From Xylocopa sonorina (Eukaryota; Arthropoda; Insecta; Hymenoptera; Apidae), in the NCBI RefSeq assembly GCF_050948175.1, contig NC_135199.1, positions 11,536,501-11,600,500 of the forward strand: DNA of 64,000 nt. Reading direction: 5' to 3'. Of the stretch, positions 62,279 through 64,000 are shown piece by piece; the stretch's first letter is position 1, and each line of letters starts with the position of its first letter. The notes below the pieces were generated by a model, which searched no databases, was not told where the DNA came from, and saw nothing but the letters and a program-made list of their open reading frames with translations. Both the position numbers and the translations under genes were made by a program.

Positions 62279-62330
62279 AAGAAAGAGAGAGAGAGAGAGA
62301 CGTGTGTGTGCGCGCCCGTGTGCGCGCGCG
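62279..62330. repeat. Compound GA-GT-CG dinucleotide repeat
   Basis: A (GA)n run passes into (GT)n and then (GC)n within about 50 bp; the last part could adopt Z-DNA (alternating purine-pyrimidine). Confidence 0.85.
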
Positions 62331-64000
62331 TGAAACCACACTGGCCAGCCGAGGCTGAAGGCGTGCCGATGCAACCTGCAATCATCGGGGTGGAGCGACC
62401 ACCTTCGACCCGTGCGTGCATCTTCGCGAGCCTCTCGACTCCTCCGGCTCCTCTGACTCTTCCACCAGCCACCTTCCTCGAATTCTCGTCCCTCCTTCTT
62501 TCACGAATTTCGTCCCTTTACTCGCGAACGGAATTCATTTACCGTTTTGCTTCTTTCTTTTCGAGGGGGAGAATGATTCGATACGAGGGATGCAGCAACT
62601 GATGATAGGGTTGGAAGGGATCGCGGATGGATGCATCGGGTTTTCGAGCCGGATTTTTTCGACATTTTTGCCCGTTGGGCGGAGATAAAGATGTTCCTCG
62701 TGGGATGGTTAGTCGATTTGGTTCTGTATACTGGTTCTTACCGTAGGTCATTTATTTTCTTCAGGGGGGGACGAGAAACTGTTCGGCGATGGAATTGGAG
62801 CGGGCAACGTGTTGTTATCTAAAATACTTTTTAAGATTTTAAGTGGTACACAGACTGGTTTAAATATTTATGGTACTTGGCGAGCCGAGTATAAGATGCA
62901 TTATAATTTCAATGCCGCTGCGCGGTAGTTTCCCCCCCGTAATTACCCAGCCACGAGACCTCTCGAATTAACAACCTGCTCCCTTCGATCAGCGCAGGAA
63001 TTTTGCAAATCAGCTTCAGAAGATCAGCAACCACGCGCAATCCAATCAAACCGCCCCCGGCTGTAGATCGTCGAGGAAAGAACGAAATGCAAACGAGTGA
63101 GCGGCGGAGACCGTCCGCCTTCGCTCGAACGACCGTGCAAGCCCGCGGTTCTTATAAAAATGTATGAACGCGTACCTTGCAGCCGCGCTAATTACAGCTA
63201 AAGGATTTATCAGCGCGGATCGGTGGCCCCCGGATCGGGGGTGGAAAAATGGACGACGTCGTGGAAGCGGATCCGGTCGCCGCGTCGTTTTGATTCATTG
63301 CTCGGTTGTGGAATTGCCGGTTACACGGCCTCGCCGTTTCGTTTTTCGATTCTATCTGCGTCGCTGTGATAACGAATCTGTGCTCGCGGCAACGGGCGTC
63401 GCGGCGCGGATTCGAGCGCGCGATCACGCGAGGGCAGCCGACAGCTGCGCTGCGTAACCCTCGCCAGGCTAACCAGCCGCGGACTCGCGAATCGGCTCTC
63501 CTCTGGGAAGCAGCGCGAGATAAACGTCACGACACCGCTTGCTCCGATAATTCATCGTCGTTCTTTGGATCTTTGACGCGGCAACGCGCGGACTGCGGCT
63601 TCCAGCTACGGGTGGCAGGTTTCGCCGTGCGGTTCGTTGACGCGGCGGGCTCGCGTTGCGGTCCGTTGCGTTCGGTTTCGGTGCAGTTGCCACGCGTCAA
63701 ATTCATCCGGTCAATTAATATCAGATGGACAAGATAAAATATTAACGCCGTCTCGTAAGCAATTATCGCATGGTAATCCGGTAGCGACGTTCACCAGGTT
63801 TCCCGGACCACACGATCGACCGCGCCGCTGCTTGTCGCAATATTCACACGTGGCTATTCATCCGGCACAACATAATCTCCTGACTTCGTTCAGCCGCTTC
63901 GTAGCGATCGTCGCACGGCGGGCGCGGGAAAAAAAATCCGGCGGCGATCATTAATATCCCCCCAGTGAAAGAACAACACACCTGTACGGGAGGCGAGAGC

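Larger units (their letters stand above)
52901..64000. other. pb intron/5' region, no coding exon recognised
   Basis: The acceptor of the homeobox exon (TTTTTTCGCAG) means that at least one pb exon lies upstream. I looked for the hexapeptide codons (reverse of TAYCCNTGGATG) and did not find them. A small linker exon could be hidden. Open frames are short, Arg/Ser-rich and overlap on both strands. Confidence 0.5.

Noticed and set aside
61842..62602. Several overlapping frames of 119-204 codons
   Set aside because: They cross the GA-GT-CG compound repeat, which keeps many frames open (SLSLSFFL-type runs).
52901..64000. Search for the proboscipedia YPWM exon
   Set aside because: No match to the reverse of the YPWM codons was seen, so no exon is claimed here.

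Overview
The window is insect nuclear DNA, almost certainly from a hymenopteran and most likely a bee. The reasons are an apidaecin-type proline-rich antimicrobial peptide gene, short spliceosomal introns, and a Hox segment whose labial and proboscipedia genes lie in the same orientation. I read gene models by joining splice sites by eye on both strands. Exon limits are therefore predictions, although every join listed keeps the reading frame.

Layout. 1-16.4 kb is AT-rich and gene-dense: (a) a large coiled-coil protein gene on the minus strand that runs off the left edge and carries a coding 243-bp tandem repeat (1-5476); (b) AAR2, a U5 snRNP assembly factor, on the plus strand in five exons (6036-7485), head-to-head with (a); (c) a pair of divergent CTCF-like motifs (7835-7905); (d) an apidaecin gene on the minus strand with a signal-peptide exon, six repeat exons and a tiny last exon (8189-9352), with a TATA box, an initiator and three kappaB-like decamers upstream; (e) tRNA-Val(AAC), minus (10178-10250); (f) a coiled-coil protein of unknown function, minus (10512-11881); (g) Tim17 of the mitochondrial TIM23 translocase, plus, intronless (13301-13789); (h) a SNAPC5-like small subunit of the snRNA-activating complex, minus (14404-14814).

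From about 16.4 kb to the end the DNA becomes GC-richer and CpG-rich and holds the anterior Hox complex on the minus strand. labial has two coding exons (30206-31175 and 16624-17114) separated by a 13.1-kb intron. The two 3' exons of proboscipedia (maxillopedia) are at 52758-52900 and 50764-52650. Its 5' exons, with the YPWM motif, were not found and probably lie beyond 64 kb. The rest (lab intron, about 19.5 kb between the two genes, and 11 kb 5' of the pb homeobox exon) shows no convincing protein gene. It does hold microsatellites, GA/CT tracts and candidate Hox cofactor sites.

The observations I would check first are a coding-like 23-codon extension after the pb TGA stop (possible stop readthrough), the modular apidaecin gene whose last unit encodes a divergent proline-rich peptide, the coding 81-residue repeat array with two block subtypes, and three exact TGATGGATGA (EXD-LAB-like) decamers upstream of labial.
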